From Isotricha intestinalis (Eukaryota; Ciliophora; Litostomatea; Vestibuliferida; Isotrichidae): a DNA stretch of 40,839 nt. Below, piece after piece: positions 39,906-40,839 of the stretch. The notes below the pieces were generated by a model that was not told where the DNA came from, ran no database searches, and was given only the letters and a program-made list of their open reading frames with translations. Numbering within the stretch: position 1 is the stretch's first letter; each line of letters begins with the position of its first letter. The stretch is taken from assembly GCA_023807065.1 (NCBI GenBank), contig JAJJLU010003662.1:1-40839 (forward strand), read 5' to 3'. Position numbers and translations under genes: made by a program.

Positions 39906-40839
39906 ATGAATAAAAAAGAAGAAGAAAAAAAAGAAGAAACAAAAGAAGAAACAAAAGAAGAAGAAAAGAAAGAAGAAAAAAAAGAAGAAAAAAAAGAAAA
40001 TTTACAAAATCCAAAATTAGTTTCAGTAAATGAAATGTTAGATCCTAATAAATTAATAAATATTCAACAAAAAAAAATTCAAAAATTTGATTTTGCTAAA
40101 GCTCCAAATTCAAAAAATAATTTAGGAAGAGAATTAAAATGTTATTCCAATTTTTTTTTATTTAAATTTAATTCAAAAATAGATTTATTTACTAAATATT
40201 CAATTCAAATTAAACCCGAAATTCCTGATGATAGTAAAATATTTAGAAAACATCTTATAAATTTAGCAAATACACAAATTAAAGAAAAATTAGGAAATTT
40301 TTTTTTTCAAAACACTGCAATTTATTCCTTTAATGAAATAAAAGATCCAATTGAATTTAAAGTAAAAAGTAAAGAAACTGAATATATTATAATATTAAAT
40401 TATGCTTCTCATATTAATAAAAATTCTTCAGAAATTTTACCAATATTTAAAAATTATTTTATCAAATGTTTAAGAAGTTTAAATTTTATTTCATTTAGAA
40501 AAAATTATTTTGATAAAAGTAAATTAACTAGTTTTGAAAATATTGAATTATGGCCTGGAATATGTCCAAATTTAAAAATGGTTTCTGATAATATATTTTT
40601 AAATATATCTCCGATTACTAAAGTTATTAGAAATGAATCAGCTTATTTTTATTTAAGAAAATTACTTGAAAAATATAAATCTAATTCAGATTTTCAAAAA
40701 AAAATAAATGAAAGTATAATTAATTTATCTGTTTTAACAAGATATAATGGTGATAAAAGTTATAAAATTCTAGGAGTTGATTTTTCAAAAAATGTAAATT
40801 CAACTTTTATAAAAGATAATAATGAAGAAATTAAATTTA
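39906..40839 (+). CDS. Piwi-type Argonaute, N-terminal and PAZ part, cut by window edge
   Basis: 311 codons are visible and open to the end of the window. A Lys/Glu-rich leader (1-31) replaces the Arg-Gly-rich leader of many Piwi proteins. The N domain (about 75-200) includes GRELKCYSNFFLFKF and IPDDSKIFRKHL. The linker has IELWPGICPNLK and LFLNISPITKVIR (written here in part), a strong match to the stretch before PAZ in Piwi proteins. PAZ then starts near 270, with VLTRYNGDKSYKILGVDF. PAZ binds the 3' end of guide RNAs. The PIWI slicer domain is not in the window, so catalytic residues cannot be judged. In ciliates such proteins guide genome rearrangement or silencing (family knowledge). Confidence 0.88.
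   Translation, partial: MNKKEEEKKEETKEETKEEEKKEEKKEEKKENLQNPKLVSVNEMLDPNKLINIQQKKIQKFDFAKAPNSKNNLGRELKCYSNFFLFKFNSKIDLFTKYSIQIKPEIPDDSKIFRKHLINLANTQIKEKLGNFFFQNTAIYSFNEIKDPIEFKVKSKETEYIIILNYASHINKNSSEILPIFKNYFIKCLRSLNFISFRKNYFDKSKLTSFENIELWPGICPNLKMVSDNIFLNISPITKVIRNESAYFYLRKLLEKYKSNSDFQKKINESIINLSVLTRYNGDKSYKILGVDFSKNVNSTFIKDNNEEIKF

Noticed and set aside
1..40839. tRNA, rRNA, CRISPR array, transposase or insertion sequence
   Set aside because: I saw no cloverleaf-like segment with a TTCGA-type arm, no rRNA core, no spaced repeats and no transposase or reverse-transcriptase motif.

Overview
This window comes from a nuclear genome of an extremely A+T-rich single-celled eukaryote. There is no bacterial gene structure. 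Genes are long and mostly uninterrupted. They encode eukaryote-only families: a kinesin motor, an NDR/LATS-type AGC kinase, a SWEET sugar transporter, a ZZ zinc finger, and a Piwi-type Argonaute. Two genes have short GT–AG introns of 53 and 30 nt. TAA, TGA and TAG all end genes here, so the nuclear code looks standard. Several proteins are of basal-body or cilium type (DUF4485, Sfi1-like/IQ, EF-hand-like axonemal, a gamma-tubulin-complex N-terminal-like piece). Several unnamed proteins resemble ciliate proteins I remember. My best guess is a ciliated protist, possibly a ciliate using the standard code, but the lineage is an inference.

Layout. At 1-604 there is AT-rich spacer, followed by a minus-strand gene (605-3064) for a probably lipidated protein with a receiver-like N-terminus, an ADP-ribosyltransferase-like domain and eleven 26-residue DUF285/BspA repeats. 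A decayed TMEM208/SND2-like gene lies at 3168-3590. Next come an AT-hook protein (3862-4647), an unnamed helical protein (5251-7557), a spliced DUF4485 gene (7685-8412), a kinesin-1-like motor (9139-13251), a spliced EF-hand-like putative axonemal protein (13557-14132), a ZZ-finger protein (14368-15012) and a SWEET transporter (15527-16207). The centre is one 9.1-kb gene (16905-26042) for a 3045-residue IQ/Sfi1-like protein with about 30 L..(Y/F)..KW repeats. Its 5' end is strikingly GC-rich for this genome.

To the right are an unnamed basic protein (26250-27548), a coiled-coil/kelch protein (27780-30422), the NDR kinase (30987-32894), a small acidic protein (33337-33786), an unnamed basic protein (33916-34635), a UVR-like coiled-coil gene whose frame breaks once (35441-36456), a coiled-coil protein (36934-38508), a gamma-tubulin-complex-component-like N-terminal protein whose frame breaks once (38789-39236), and the start of a Piwi gene cut by the window edge (39906-40839).

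Genes are dense and often alternate strand. Three divergent pairs are only 127, 129 and 305 bp apart. Many genes point to microtubule organisation (kinesin, Sfi1-like, DUF4485, GCP-like, axonemal, NDR), but clustering by function is not proven, because such genes are abundant in any ciliated protist. I saw no tRNA, rRNA, CRISPR array, transposon or telomere.
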